Assembly (NCBI RefSeq): GCF_015704865.1
Contig: NZ_JADQTO010000031.1
Location: 1 to 64,000, forward strand
Direction of reading: 5' to 3'
Source: Actinoplanes aureus
Lineage (GTDB): Bacteria > Actinomycetota > Actinomycetes > Mycobacteriales > Micromonosporaceae
Length of the DNA: 64,000 bases
Made by a program: the position numbers and the translations under genes. This document shows positions 36,618-45,859 of this stretch, piece by piece. Position 1 is the stretch's first letter. Each line of letters opens with the position of its first letter. The notes under the pieces were generated by a model, which saw only the letters and a list, made by a program, of their open reading frames with translations, searched no databases and was not told the DNA's origin.

Positions 36618-37616
36618 TCAGCTGGCGGCCGGGACGGTCAGCGAAGCGACCACAGCACGATGATCAGAGCGACTCACCGCGAACACCTCAACATCGCGCA
36701 CCCCGATCCGCTCATCCACCAGCACATGGTCGATCGTCACCGGCGGAATCAGATCCCCGTCGTACGGCCCCCAACTGGCGACCAACCCCTTCCCCACGGC
36801 ATCCGCCGCATCGCGGTAGCCGGTGTCGATGAGGTCCCGCAGCTTCCGGTGGTCCAGCGTCGCGTTGAAGTCGCCGAGCAGGATGCGCGGTGTGCTGTCC
36901 GGGTCGGCGGGCAGCTGCTCGCGCAGGTCCGCACTCCAGCCGTTGAGCACCGTCGGGTGCGCAGGAGCCAACGGGTGCACCGACTCCACGAACACCGGGG
37001 CGGCGTCGGGTGCCTGGATCGTCGCGTACGTCTGCATGAAGCCGCCGTCGTTGCGGCGCGACCCTGGGGTGGTCAGCGGATAGCGGGAGTAGAGGCCCGA
37101 CCCGCTCGCGCCGTCCTCCGCCGCGAGTTGCTGGTGCGGCAGCAGCTCCGCGATGCCGGCGGCCCGCAGGGCTGCCTCGCCGCCCGGAGTGAATTCCTGC
37201 ACGGCCAGCACGGCGATGTCGTTGTCCCGGATCGTCCGGATGAGCCCGGCCGGTTCCGCCGTGCCGAACCACAGGTTGGCGGTCATCACCCGCAACTCGA
37301 CGCCCTCGGACGGACCCTTGTCGAAGTCCGGCAGGGCACGCGGCAGGACGCACGCGGCCAGGCCGACGGCGACCAGGCCGGCCGCCGCGGCGGCCGCCCA
37401 CCGCTTGGTGGCCAGGGCGATCAGCAACGGGATCAAGGAGCAGGCGGCGACGTACGGGGTGAACGCGATCACCATGACGAGCACACCGCGTTCGAGCCCG
37501 AAAGCCCGTCCCAGCAGCCAGACGAGTCCCGGCGTTAGAAATAGCCAGACCAGGACGTTCAGGACGACGCGCCGCTTGGGTGTGCGGGTACGGAGCGGCG
37601 CGTCGGTGATCGTCAT
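36618..37616 (-). CDS. Membrane-anchored endonuclease/exonuclease/phosphatase family protein
   Basis: 332 residues. The first 100 residues contain three membrane helices (VLVWLFLTPGLVWLLGRAF, a second near 50-68 and a third near 72-92). The rest is an EEP domain, probably outside the cell. Its landmarks are LRVMTANLWFG (metal-binding Asn), IAVLAVQEF (Glu), LLGDFNATLDH (Asp and Asn), TIDHVL (Asp) and SDHRAVVA (Asp-His). The metal-site and catalytic residues are all present. Proteins of this layout hydrolyse phosphodiesters of nucleic acids or lipids; the substrate is unknown. No operon partner is apparent; the RTX-like gene lies upstream on the same strand. Confidence 0.88.
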   Translation of the reverse strand: MTITDAPLRTRTPKRRVVLNVLVWLFLTPGLVWLLGRAFGLERGVLVMVIAFTPYVAACSLIPLLIALATKRWAAAAAAGLVAVGLAACVLPRALPDFDKGPSEGVELRVMTANLWFGTAEPAGLIRTIRDNDIAVLAVQEFTPGGEAALRAAGIAELLPHQQLAAEDGASGSGLYSRYPLTTPGSRRNDGGFMQTYATIQAPDAAPVFVESVHPLAPAHPTVLNGWSADLREQLPADPDSTPRILLGDFNATLDHRKLRDLIDTGYRDAADAVGKGLVASWGPYDGDLIPPVTIDHVLVDERIGVRDVEVFAVSRSDHRAVVASLTVPAAS

Positions 37617-37637
37617 GGCAGCAAAGCTAGCGGGTGT

Positions 37638-38840
37638 TTACCAGGGCCTCTGCTCTTCACAGGAGATCAGGGTGTCCGCGGGCTTCGCCACGCACAGGTC
37701 GGTGTTCGTGCCGCCGTCGAGGAGGCTGACGCCGTTCCAGGTTTCCAGGGTGTCGTTGCCGGCCTCGCCGTAGATCTTGTTGTTGCCGTCCCAGCCGTGG
37801 AGCAGGTCGTTGCCGCCGCCGCCGAGGATGACGTCGGCGCCGTCGAGGCCGTCGATGCTGTTGGCGGACGCGTTGCCGGTCAGGCGGTCGTTGCCGATTC
37901 CGCCGATGACGTCCTCGACGTCGGCGCCGACGGTGTCGCGTTCGCCGGACACCCCGTCGTCGCCGGACGCGCCGTCCAGGTCGACGGCGATCGCCTTCTT
38001 GTAGCTCCCGTAGTTCACGCTGTCGCGTCCGGAGCCGCCGAGCAGCACGTCCGCCGCGGCTTTGCTGTCGTTCGGGTCGCCGAGGAGCTGGTCGTTGCCG
38101 GGCCCACCCTCGATGCGGTCCGATCCGGTCGAGCCGAACAGGTCATCGTCGCCGGTGCCGCCGTACGCCTTGTCGGCGCCGCCACCGCCGATGACGCTGT
38201 CGTTGCCGTTACCGCCGTAGATGACGTCGTTGCCGGAATGGTCGGGGACGTTGATGTTGCCCGTGCCGTCCGGGCCGGGAAGGCAGTCGCTGTCGCCGTT
38301 GATCCAGTCGTTGCCGTCGCCGCCGGACAGGTAGTCCGCGCCGTAGTGGCCCCAGAGGTCGTCGTTGCCGCCCCGGCCGTAGATCTTGTCATTGCCGGTA
38401 CGAAGCGTGTCGCAGTAGTGATCGCCGTCGAGCATGTCCGCACCGGAACCGCCGACGAGCTTGTCGCTGCCCTCGCCGCCGTAGGCTTCCATCCTCAGGT
38501 TGCTGTTGTTGACCACCGAGTCGTTGCGGTCGTACACGTTGACGACGACCTTCTTCGGCGTGTTCCTCGTCTTGCAGCGAACCTTCGTCTTGTCGCCCTT
38601 GACCTGTTTGCAGCCCTTGCCGGGCTGGACGGCCACCCGGTCGTCGATGGTCACGGTACGGCCGGAGCGGGTGACGACGACCTTGTTCTTGACGCGGTAG
38701 TCAGCCTTGAACGTGACCGTACTGGCGCCGGCGGTCGCGTATCCGTAGCTGGCGGCGGCCGCGGGGGTGGCGACCGCGCCCACGGCGAGGACGGCGGAAA
38801 GCGTGAGGCCGACCTGGAGCGGCCAGAGCTTGCGTGGCAT
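37638..38840 (-). CDS. Secreted calcium-binding RTX-like repeat protein
   Basis: 400 residues from ATG 38840 (GGGAGAG upstream). Signal peptide at about 1-29 (LTLSAVLAVGAVATPAAA). After a 90-residue beta domain come at least eight glycine/aspartate-rich nonapeptide blocks of the GGxGxDxLxG type, for example GGEGSDKLVGGSGADMLDG, GRGGNDDLWG, GGNGNDSVIGGGGADKAYGG and GGGGNDLLHG. Such repeats wind into a calcium-bound beta-roll after export. A closing segment with two cysteines may cap the roll. The absence of a protease or lipase domain suggests a structural or adhesive role. It is divergent from the giant secreted nuclease across 240 nt. Confidence 0.85.
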   Translation of the reverse strand: MPRKLWPLQVGLTLSAVLAVGAVATPAAAASYGYATAGASTVTFKADYRVKNKVVVTRSGRTVTIDDRVAVQPGKGCKQVKGDKTKVRCKTRNTPKKVVVNVYDRNDSVVNNSNLRMEAYGGEGSDKLVGGSGADMLDGDHYCDTLRTGNDKIYGRGGNDDLWGHYGADYLSGGDGNDWINGDSDCLPGPDGTGNINVPDHSGNDVIYGGNGNDSVIGGGGADKAYGGTGDDDLFGSTGSDRIEGGPGNDQLLGDPNDSKAAADVLLGGSGRDSVNYGSYKKAIAVDLDGASGDDGVSGERDTVGADVEDVIGGIGNDRLTGNASANSIDGLDGADVILGGGGNDLLHGWDGNNKIYGEAGNDTLETWNGVSLLDGGTNTDLCVAKPADTLISCEEQRPW

Positions 38841-39081
38841 CGAGAACGACTCTCCCGGCGGGACGAGGTGGAGATCGGGCCTCCAAGATCACAGAACGGT
38901 ACCGTTTCGACCCCGCCCGCGCAAGAAATAGATATACCTCCATTTCCGCACCGTACAAAACCGAACAATGAAGGTCTGATCTTACGAAGACCAATGCTTT
39001 TCCGTTACCTTCCCGAGAATCGATCGTCATCCGGCGTACTTACGCTCCGGCCGATCTACTTTCTTCGGAGGACCTACCTCG

Positions 39082-42000
39082 ATGCGTCCATACATACGCA
39101 GCGTGGGTTCGGCCGAGTGGTCCCAGTCAGCGTTGAGAGCCCGAACCGGGCTCCGTGCATTGGGTGCCACCGCCGTAGCCACCGCGCTCGGTCTCACTCT
39201 CGCCGGTCCGGCTCAAGCGGCCACCGACACGCCGTTCCTCAGCGAACTGCACTACGACAACACCAGCGCCGACAGCGGCGAGTCCGTTGAGATCGAGGCG
39301 CCCGCCGGGTTCGATCTGACCGGCTGGCAGGTCGTCTTCTACAACGGGTCCAACGGTCAGAGCTACGGCACCTCCACCTTGACCGGGGTCGTCCCGGCGG
39401 CGGGTGTGGTCGTCCAGGCGTTCGCCGGCATCCAGAACGGTGCCCCCGACGGCGTCGCGCTGGTGAAGCCGGACGGCACGGTGGCCGAGTTCCTCACGTA
39501 CGAGGGCACGTTCGCCGCCACCAACGGCCCGGCGGCCGGCACGACCGGCGTCGGCATCGGAGTCTCCGAGTCCGAGGCCACCCCGGCCGGCCACTCGCTG
39601 CAGAAGGTCGGCGGCACCTGGCAGGCGGCCGCGGCGAGCAGCTTCGGCACGATCAACACCAAGCCCGAGGAGCCGGAGGAGCCGGAGGAGCCCGGCACCG
39701 GATGCACCACCGCGGTGACCCACACGATCGCCCAGGTGCAGGGCACCGGGGCGGCGACCGGCCTGGCCGGCTCGACGGTCACCGTCGAGGGCGTGGTGAC
39801 CGCCGATCACCGCACCGGCGGCTACAACGGCGTCTACCTCCAGACCGCGGGCAGCGGCGGGGACCGTCCGGTCGCGGCCGGCACCGCGTCCGACGGCATC
39901 TTCGTCTACCTGACCTCGACCGCCGCCAACCACCCGTCGGTGGCCGTCGGCGACCTGGTCCGGGTGACCGGCGCGGTGAGCGAGTTCAACGCGCTCACCC
40001 AGATCACCATCGGCGCCAAGACCGACGTGCAGGTCTGCGCCACCGGCACCACGCTGCCCACCCCGGTCGCGCTGACGCTGCCGCTGGACGACGCGGCCCG
40101 CGAGTCGGCCGAGGGCATGCTGGTCGCGCCGCTCGGCACGTTCTCCGTGTCGGACGTCTACAACACCAACCGGTACGGCGAGATCATCCTGGCCGCCGGC
40201 GACACCCCGGCCCGGATCCCGACCGACGTCGCCCGGCCCGGCAGTGACGCCGCGAACCAGCAGAAGGCCGCCAACAAGGCCGGCCGAGTGCTGATCGACG
40301 ACGCCCGGACCACCAACCTCGCCACGGCGGGTCTGGCCCCGGCGTACCTGACCAAGGACGACCCGGTCCGGGTCGGCGACGTGGTGGAGACGTTCGGCCC
40401 GAGCGTGCTGAGCTACGGCTTCAACGAGTGGCGTCTGCAGCCGGTGTCTCCGACCGCGCAGCTGAGCACTTTCAAGAACAGCAACCCGCGTACGGCCGCG
40501 CCGGCGAACGTCGGCGGCGACATCCGGGTGGCCAGCTTCAACGTGCTGAACTACTTCGTCCACTTCGGTGGCGAGGCGCGCGGTGCGACCGACGAGGCGG
40601 CGAAGGAGAAGCAGGAAGCGAAGATCGTCTCGGCGATCACCGCGCTGGACGCCGACGTGATCGCGCTCATGGAGATCGAGAACTCGGTCCGCTTCGAGGA
40701 CAACGACCCGCAGCTGGCGCTGAAGACGCTGGTGGGTGCGCTCAACGAGGTCGACGGTGCGGGCACGTGGGACTACGTGCGGTCGCCGGCCGAGCTGCCG
40801 GGCGCGACCGAGCAGGACTACATCACCAGCGCGATCATCTTCAAGCCGGCCGCGGTGACGCCGAAGGGCCCGTCGAAGTCGGTCAACGACGAGACGGTCT
40901 GGGGCAACGCCCGCGAGCCGATCGCGCAGACCTTCACCGCCGGTGCGACCGACTTCACCGTGGTGGCGAACCACTTCAAGTCGAAGAGCGCCTCGGTGGC
41001 GCCGACCGGTGACAACGTCGACACCGGTGACGGACAGGGCGCCTACAACGGTGACCGGGTCCGCCAGGCGAACGCGCTGGCCACCTTCGTCGCGGGCCTC
41101 GGCACCGACAACGTGATCCTGCTGGGCGACTTCAACTCGTACTCCCAGGAGGACCCGCTCCAGGTGCTGTACGGGAAGGGCTTCACCAACCTGCACAAGC
41201 CGGGTCAGTACTCGTACGTCTTCGGCGGCGAGACCGGCTCTCTGGACCACGCGATCGCCACCCCGGCACTGGCCGCGAAGGTCACCGGCGTCGACATCTG
41301 GAACATCAACTCGGTCGAGTCGTTCGCCTACCAGTACGACGGTTACGGGCCGTTCTACTCCGCCAACCCGTACCGTTCCAGCGACCACGACCCGGTGGTC
41401 ATCGGCCTGGAGACCGGTGCTACCGGCCCGGTCGACCTGCAGCTGCTCAGCATCAACGACTTCCACGGCCGGCTCGAGTCGCCGACCGCCGGCAACGGTG
41501 GCGCCGCTCAGCTCGTCGGGATGGTCGACCAGCTGCGTGCCGCCAACCCGAACACCGCCTGGATCTCGGCCGGTGACAACATCGGCGCGTCGACGTTCAT
41601 CTCCGCGATCGACAACGACAACCCGACGATCGACGTGCTGAACGCGGGCGGCCTGGCCGTCTCCGCGGTCGGCAACCACGAGTTCGACAAGGGCCTCGCC
41701 GACCTGCTGGGCCGGGTCGAGACCCGGGCGAACTTCCCGTACCTGGCCGCCAACGTCTACAAGAACGGCGAGCGGGTGCTGCCCGGCTACGACGTGCAGA
41801 ACCTGGGCGGCGTCAAGGTCGGCTACATCGGTGTGGTGACCGAGCAGACCGCCTCGCTGGTCAGCCCGGACGGCATCGCGGGCGTGGAGTTCCGCGACCC
41901 GATCGCCGAGACCAACGCGCTGGCGACCCAGCTCTCCGACGGCAACGCGGCCAACGGCGAGGCCGACGTGCTGGTGCTGCTGGCCCACGAGGGCGCGGCG

Positions 42001-43872
42001 ACCGAGAACATCACCTCCGCGGAGACGCTGGCGGCCGACCCGGTCTTCGGTGACTTCACCCGGGTGAGCGCCGAGATCGACGCGATCTTCAGCGGTCACA
42101 CCCACCAGCCGTACGCGTTCCAGGTCCCGGTGCCCGGCACCGACAAGACCCGTCCGGTGCTCCAGTCCGGCGACTACGGCCTGAAGCTCGGCAAGTCGGT
42201 CCTGACCTACGACCCGGCCACCAAGTCGGTGACCAAGTCGACCGCGGAGCTGCTGAACGTCACCGGTTACCCGTCGAACGCGACGGTTGCCGGGATCGTG
42301 ACGAAGGCCAAGGAGACCGCCACCGAGCTGGGCAAGCAGCCTCTCGGCAAGATCACCGCGGACATCCTGCGGGCGTACAACGCGGCGGGCAACGAGGACC
42401 GGGGCTCTGAGTCGGTGCTCGGCAACTTCATCGCCGACGTGCAGCTGGACCAGACCAGCGACGCCGGTCGCGGTGGTGCGCAGATCGCCTTCATGAACCC
42501 GGGCGGCCTGCGGGCGGACCTGAAGTACGGCACCGACGGCACGATCACCTACTCGGCAGCCTTCGCCGTACAGCCGTTCTCGAACGACGTGGTCACCCAG
42601 ACGCTCACCGGCGCCCAGATCAAGCAGGTGCTGGAGGAGCAGTGGCAGCCGGACGGCGCGTCCCGGCCGGTGCTGCACCTGGGCTCGTCGAAGGGCCTGA
42701 CCTACTCGTACGACGTGAGCAAGCCCCGCGGGTCGAAGATCATCGCGTCGTCGCTCAAGCTGAACGGGGTCACCCTCGACCCGGCCGGCAAGTACCGGGT
42801 GACGTCGAACTCGTTCCTCGCCTCCGGCGGTGACAACTTCGCCACGCTCGGCAAGGGCACCGATCGCAAGACGACCGGCGACAACGACCTCACCATGCTG
42901 GTCAGCTACTTCGCCGAGCACTCGCCGATCACCGCCGACACCACGCCGCGCAGCACGCCCGGCGTCGAGGACACCACCGCACCGACGGGCACCTACGCCC
43001 TGAACGCGGCGGCGCTCTGGCCGGGCCAGGCGGTGACGCTCACCCAGAAGGCCGTCGCCGATGACGTGAGCACCCGGGTCGTCAACTGGGGCGACGGCAG
43101 CGCGCCGGAGACCCTGGCGGCGGACGCCACCTCGGCGACGCACACCTACGCGTCGGCGGGTAGCTACCCGGTGTCGGTGACCCTGACCGACAAGGCGGGC
43201 AACAGTGGCGCCGCGACGTTCGAGGGCTCGTCGACCGTGGTGGTGGCCGCCCAGGCGGGCGCGTTCACCGTCAACCCGAAGGTGATCTGGGAGACCGAGT
43301 CGACCGACCTCACCGTGACCGGGCTGACCGGTGCCACGGAGCTGAAGGTCAACTGGGGTGACGGAGTTACCACGACGGCGCCGGCGAGCAGCGCGACCGT
43401 GTCGCACGCGTACGCCAAGCCGGGGATCTTCCAGGTGAAGGTCACGCCGGTGAACCCGGCCGGTGCCGGTAAGACCGTCACGGCGGGCGTGGTCACGGTC
43501 CTGATGGACCTCTTCAAGCCGGAGGTCCGGCTGACCGAGCCGCGTCAGGCCAACCTGGCGTCGTCCTGGCAGACCGTGACCGGTACGGCGTACGACCTGG
43601 GCACCGGTGTCGCCGGGGTCGAGGTGAAGGTGGTCCAGGAGCGGTCCGGCAAGTGGTACTACTTCGCCGGTGGCAAGTGGGCGAAGGCGACCTCGGAGCG
43701 GGACGCCGCGGCCAAGGCTGAGGTGATCACCGCGGTTCCGAACGCCAAGGGCGTGTGGAGCCTCGGGCTCAGTGGTGTCGAGAAGGGCACTCTGAAGATC
43801 ACTTACGCGGCGGAGGACAGGGTGGGTAACACCTCGCCCGCCAGGGTCTACACGACGAAGATCGTCAAGTAA
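39082..43872 (+). CDS. Secreted ExeM/NucH-type nuclease fused to 5'-nucleotidase, with PKD-like domains
   Basis: 1596 residues. Signal peptide at about 1-47 (GATAVATALGLTLAGPAQA). Domains in order: lamin-tail-like (48-190), an acidic Pro-Glu linker, OB fold (about 210-340), an EEP nuclease with RVASFNVLNYF, IALMEIEN, LLGDFNSY and SDHDPVVIG (about 480-780), then a metallophosphatase with LLSINDFHGRLES, SAGDNIGAS, VGNHEFDKG, VLLAHEGA and FSGHTHQPY. A 5'-nucleotidase C-terminal domain follows (1090-1290, ESVLGNFIADV), then PKD-like domains (1300-1480) and a final beta domain. It would degrade extracellular DNA and then strip phosphate from nucleotides, for phosphate or nucleoside scavenging. It is a single gene, ending at a 24-bp hairpin. 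Confidence 0.92.
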   Translation: MRPYIRSVGSAEWSQSALRARTGLRALGATAVATALGLTLAGPAQAATDTPFLSELHYDNTSADSGESVEIEAPAGFDLTGWQVVFYNGSNGQSYGTSTLTGVVPAAGVVVQAFAGIQNGAPDGVALVKPDGTVAEFLTYEGTFAATNGPAAGTTGVGIGVSESEATPAGHSLQKVGGTWQAAAASSFGTINTKPEEPEEPEEPGTGCTTAVTHTIAQVQGTGAATGLAGSTVTVEGVVTADHRTGGYNGVYLQTAGSGGDRPVAAGTASDGIFVYLTSTAANHPSVAVGDLVRVTGAVSEFNALTQITIGAKTDVQVCATGTTLPTPVALTLPLDDAARESAEGMLVAPLGTFSVSDVYNTNRYGEIILAAGDTPARIPTDVARPGSDAANQQKAANKAGRVLIDDARTTNLATAGLAPAYLTKDDPVRVGDVVETFGPSVLSYGFNEWRLQPVSPTAQLSTFKNSNPRTAAPANVGGDIRVASFNVLNYFVHFGGEARGATDEAAKEKQEAKIVSAITALDADVIALMEIENSVRFEDNDPQLALKTLVGALNEVDGAGTWDYVRSPAELPGATEQDYITSAIIFKPAAVTPKGPSKSVNDETVWGNAREPIAQTFTAGATDFTVVANHFKSKSASVAPTGDNVDTGDGQGAYNGDRVRQANALATFVAGLGTDNVILLGDFNSYSQEDPLQVLYGKGFTNLHKPGQYSYVFGGETGSLDHAIATPALAAKVTGVDIWNINSVESFAYQYDGYGPFYSANPYRSSDHDPVVIGLETGATGPVDLQLLSINDFHGRLESPTAGNGGAAQLVGMVDQLRAANPNTAWISAGDNIGASTFISAIDNDNPTIDVLNAGGLAVSAVGNHEFDKGLADLLGRVETRANFPYLAANVYKNGERVLPGYDVQNLGGVKVGYIGVVTEQTASLVSPDGIAGVEFRDPIAETNALATQLSDGNAANGEADVLVLLAHEGAATENITSAETLAADPVFGDFTRVSAEIDAIFSGHTHQPYAFQVPVPGTDKTRPVLQSGDYGLKLGKSVLTYDPATKSVTKSTAELLNVTGYPSNATVAGIVTKAKETATELGKQPLGKITADILRAYNAAGNEDRGSESVLGNFIADVQLDQTSDAGRGGAQIAFMNPGGLRADLKYGTDGTITYSAAFAVQPFSNDVVTQTLTGAQIKQVLEEQWQPDGASRPVLHLGSSKGLTYSYDVSKPRGSKIIASSLKLNGVTLDPAGKYRVTSNSFLASGGDNFATLGKGTDRKTTGDNDLTMLVSYFAEHSPITADTTPRSTPGVEDTTAPTGTYALNAAALWPGQAVTLTQKAVADDVSTRVVNWGDGSAPETLAADATSATHTYASAGSYPVSVTLTDKAGNSGAATFEGSSTVVVAAQAGAFTVNPKVIWETESTDLTVTGLTGATELKVNWGDGVTTTAPASSATVSHAYAKPGIFQVKVTPVNPAGAGKTVTAGVVTVLMDLFKPEVRLTEPRQANLASSWQTVTGTAYDLGTGVAGVEVKVVQERSGKWYYFAGGKWAKATSERDAAAKAEVITAVPNAKGVWSLGLSGVEKGTLKITYAAEDRVGNTSPARVYTTKIVK

Positions 43873-43924
43873 CACCGGAAGAGGAAGGCCCCTGCCGCTC
43901 GGCAGGGGCCTTCCTCTTCCGGTG
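43873..43924. terminator. Perfect 24-bp hairpin terminator
   Basis: The arms 43873-43896 and 43901-43924 pair over all 24 bases around a four-base GCTC loop. It begins at the first base after the nuclease stop and lies 7 nt before the end of the convergent DUF3040 gene, so it can serve both transcripts. Confidence 0.9.
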
Positions 43925-43931
43925 CGTAACG

Positions 43932-44219
43932 CTAATCTCGCACTCGGTTGCGAGCCTGTCGCACTCGGAAAGCGGCCGCACTTGCCGTGACCGTCGCCCA
44001 GACGGCGAACCCGGTCGCGGCGATCCACCAGCCGGCCAGGCCGACCGCGACGGCGGCGACGGCGATCACGGCGGCGGCGATGAACAGAGGCAGAGGCGGG
44101 CGGCCAGGCGTGGAAACGCTGAAATTGCCGCCACCCATCCGGGCGCAAAAGTCGGGATCGTCCCGTTGGAGCTGGCGTTCGAGCTGTGCCAGCCGCCGAC
44201 TGTCCTCTTTGCTGAGCAT
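43932..44219 (-). CDS. DUF3040 small membrane protein
   Basis: 95 residues from ATG 44219, with GGAGG seven bases upstream. The family's start is clear: LSKEDSRRLAQLERQLQRDD followed by FCARMG. After a linker come two membrane helices (LFIAAAVIAVAAVAVGLAGW and the next near 68-88). DUF3040 proteins are small and actinobacterial, with a cytoplasmic helix before two membrane spans. Function unknown. It is transcribed toward the large nuclease and shares its terminator. Confidence 0.85.
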   Translation of the reverse strand: MLSKEDSRRLAQLERQLQRDDPDFCARMGGGNFSVSTPGRPPLPLFIAAAVIAVAAVAVGLAGWWIAATGFAVWATVTASAAAFRVRQARNRVRD

Positions 44220-44429
44220 GTAGCTACCCTCCGGTCCGCCGCGCCGGCAAAGCATCGATCGAGAGCGAGCTATCCCGATCAGAGCCCATTGTTACCTCTG
44301 GATTGCATTTGTGATACGCCCGCGTGTGCCGTTTTTCCGCCCGATCCGACCCGTGCGGGAGAGGGCGGTCTCCCGCAACGGATACAACGGGCGAGTCGCT
44401 ACTCGATGACGCGATTCGACCGATTGCGA

Positions 44430-45623
44430 TCAGGATCGGAAGACCCAGACGCGCAACATGAGGAACCGCACGGCGGTTGCCAAGAGGTTGGCGAGCACCA
44501 ACGCGGCGAGCTCCGCGGGCCGGGCGGGCGATGCCGTCACGGAGTGCAACAACGCCAGCGATCCACTGGTGAGCCCGAGACCGATGGCGAACACCACCAG
44601 CCCCTGCGCCTGATGCCGCCACGCGCCGCCTGTTCCGCGTACCCCGAAGGTGAAGCGGCGGTTGGCCGCGGTGTTCGCCACCGCGGTCACCAGCAGCGCG
44701 GTGACATTGGCCCACTGCGGCCCCAGTCCGGCCCGGAACAGGGCGTAAAGCACCAGATAGGCGAGCGTGCTGGCGACGCCGACACCCGCGAACCGGATCA
44801 GCTGGCCGGTCAGCCCGGCCGGATTCCGTCCGAGTTGCTCACGCAGCGCAGCGAGGGGTAGACGCCCGGTGCTCAGCGCCCGGGCCACCCGGGCGATCCC
44901 CTTGAGATCGGCCAGCGCCGTCGCCACGATGTCGACCCGGCTGTCCGGATCGTCCACCCAGTCGACCGGTACCTCGTGAATGCGCAGGCCGGCGCGTTCG
45001 GCCAGGACCAGCAACTCGGTGTCGAAGAACCAGCCGGGGTCCTCCACCATCGGCAGCAACCGCTCCGCGACGTCGGACCGGATCGCCTTGAACCCGCACT
45101 GCGCGTCGGAGAACCGGGCCGCCAGAGTGCCGCGCAGGATCAGGTTGTAACCCCGCGAGATGACCTCCCGCTTCGCCCCGCGTACCACCCGTGACCCGCG
45201 GGCCAGCCGGGAGCCGATCGCCAGGTCCGAGTGGCCGGAGATCAGCGGCGCCACCAGCGGCAGGAGCGCACCCAGATCGGTCGAGAGATCGACGTCCATG
45301 TAGGCCAGGACCGCGGCGTCCGACCGCGTCCAGACATGCTTCAGGGCACGGCCCCGGCCCTTCTCGGGCAGGTGCACGGCCGCCACCTCCGGGTACCGGC
45401 CGGCGAGCATCCGCGCGACCGTCGCGGTGGAGTCGACGCTGGCGTTGTCCGCGATCGTGATCCGGAACCGGTAGGGGAAATGCTCGACGAGGTACCCGCG
45501 CAGCCGGCGCACGCACGGTTCCAGGTCGGTCTCCTCGTTGTAGACCGGGACCACCACATCGAGAACCGGCGCGCTGACGCGGCGCGGTTCGGCATCCTGC
45601 GAAGGCAGCGTCGAAAGGCTCAT
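44430..45623 (-). CDS. Glycosyltransferase family 2 fused to GtrA-like membrane domain
   Basis: 397 residues from ATG 45623; a TTG frame start at 45656 lies upstream. Residues 20-255 are a GT-A glycosyltransferase: LDVVVPVYNEETDLEP, AVLAYMDVDLSTDLGALL with the DxD metal motif, and CGFKAIRSDVAERLLPMVED as in dolichyl-phosphate mannosyltransferase-like enzymes. Residues 275-397 hold four membrane helices of GtrA type (LIRFAGVGVASTLAYLVLYA), with the NTAANRRFTFGVRG loop. The fusion likely makes and flips a polyprenyl-phosphate sugar. The neighbouring family-39-type transferase could use that lipid-linked sugar on exported proteins. Confidence 0.88.
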   Translation of the reverse strand: MSLSTLPSQDAEPRRVSAPVLDVVVPVYNEETDLEPCVRRLRGYLVEHFPYRFRITIADNASVDSTATVARMLAGRYPEVAAVHLPEKGRGRALKHVWTRSDAAVLAYMDVDLSTDLGALLPLVAPLISGHSDLAIGSRLARGSRVVRGAKREVISRGYNLILRGTLAARFSDAQCGFKAIRSDVAERLLPMVEDPGWFFDTELLVLAERAGLRIHEVPVDWVDDPDSRVDIVATALADLKGIARVARALSTGRLPLAALREQLGRNPAGLTGQLIRFAGVGVASTLAYLVLYALFRAGLGPQWANVTALLVTAVANTAANRRFTFGVRGTGGAWRHQAQGLVVFAIGLGLTSGSLALLHSVTASPARPAELAALVLANLLATAVRFLMLRVWVFRS

Positions 45624-45815
45624 GCGCCAAACGTCCGGGATTGGGCTTTGCTCCAATTAGGGGGATGCTGTGGGCATTCTTAGAGCCATTCCTTTGGTAC
45701 GCCCAGTGGCTGGACAACCGCAGCCGACCCGTACCCCGCCTTCGGCGGCTACCGCCAACCACGCTGCGTGACCCAGACGTAGCGCACGCCGCGGCCGGCA
45801 CCGCCTCAACGGCGG

Positions 45816-45843
45816 CCGGCCCGCGCCGGGTGGCGCGGGCCGG
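45816..45843. terminator. GC-rich hairpin
   Basis: A perfect 12-bp stem with a four-base loop, just downstream of the minus-strand glycosyltransferase at 45860-47953. There is no U-tract, so termination by this hairpin alone is uncertain. Confidence 0.45.
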
Positions 45844-45859
45844 GTGATGAAGTGGATCG

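Noticed and set aside
37638-38840. Regularly spaced GC-rich repeats that might suggest a CRISPR array or satellite
   Set aside because: They are the codons of RTX-type GGxGxDxL repeats within one open frame; units vary in sequence and have no unique spacers.
39127-44148. 1673-codon open frame on the minus strand opposite the secreted nuclease
   Set aside because: It is a shadow frame of a GC-rich gene: the text is Arg/Val/Asp-rich without domains, while the plus strand shows a signal peptide and clear nuclease motifs.
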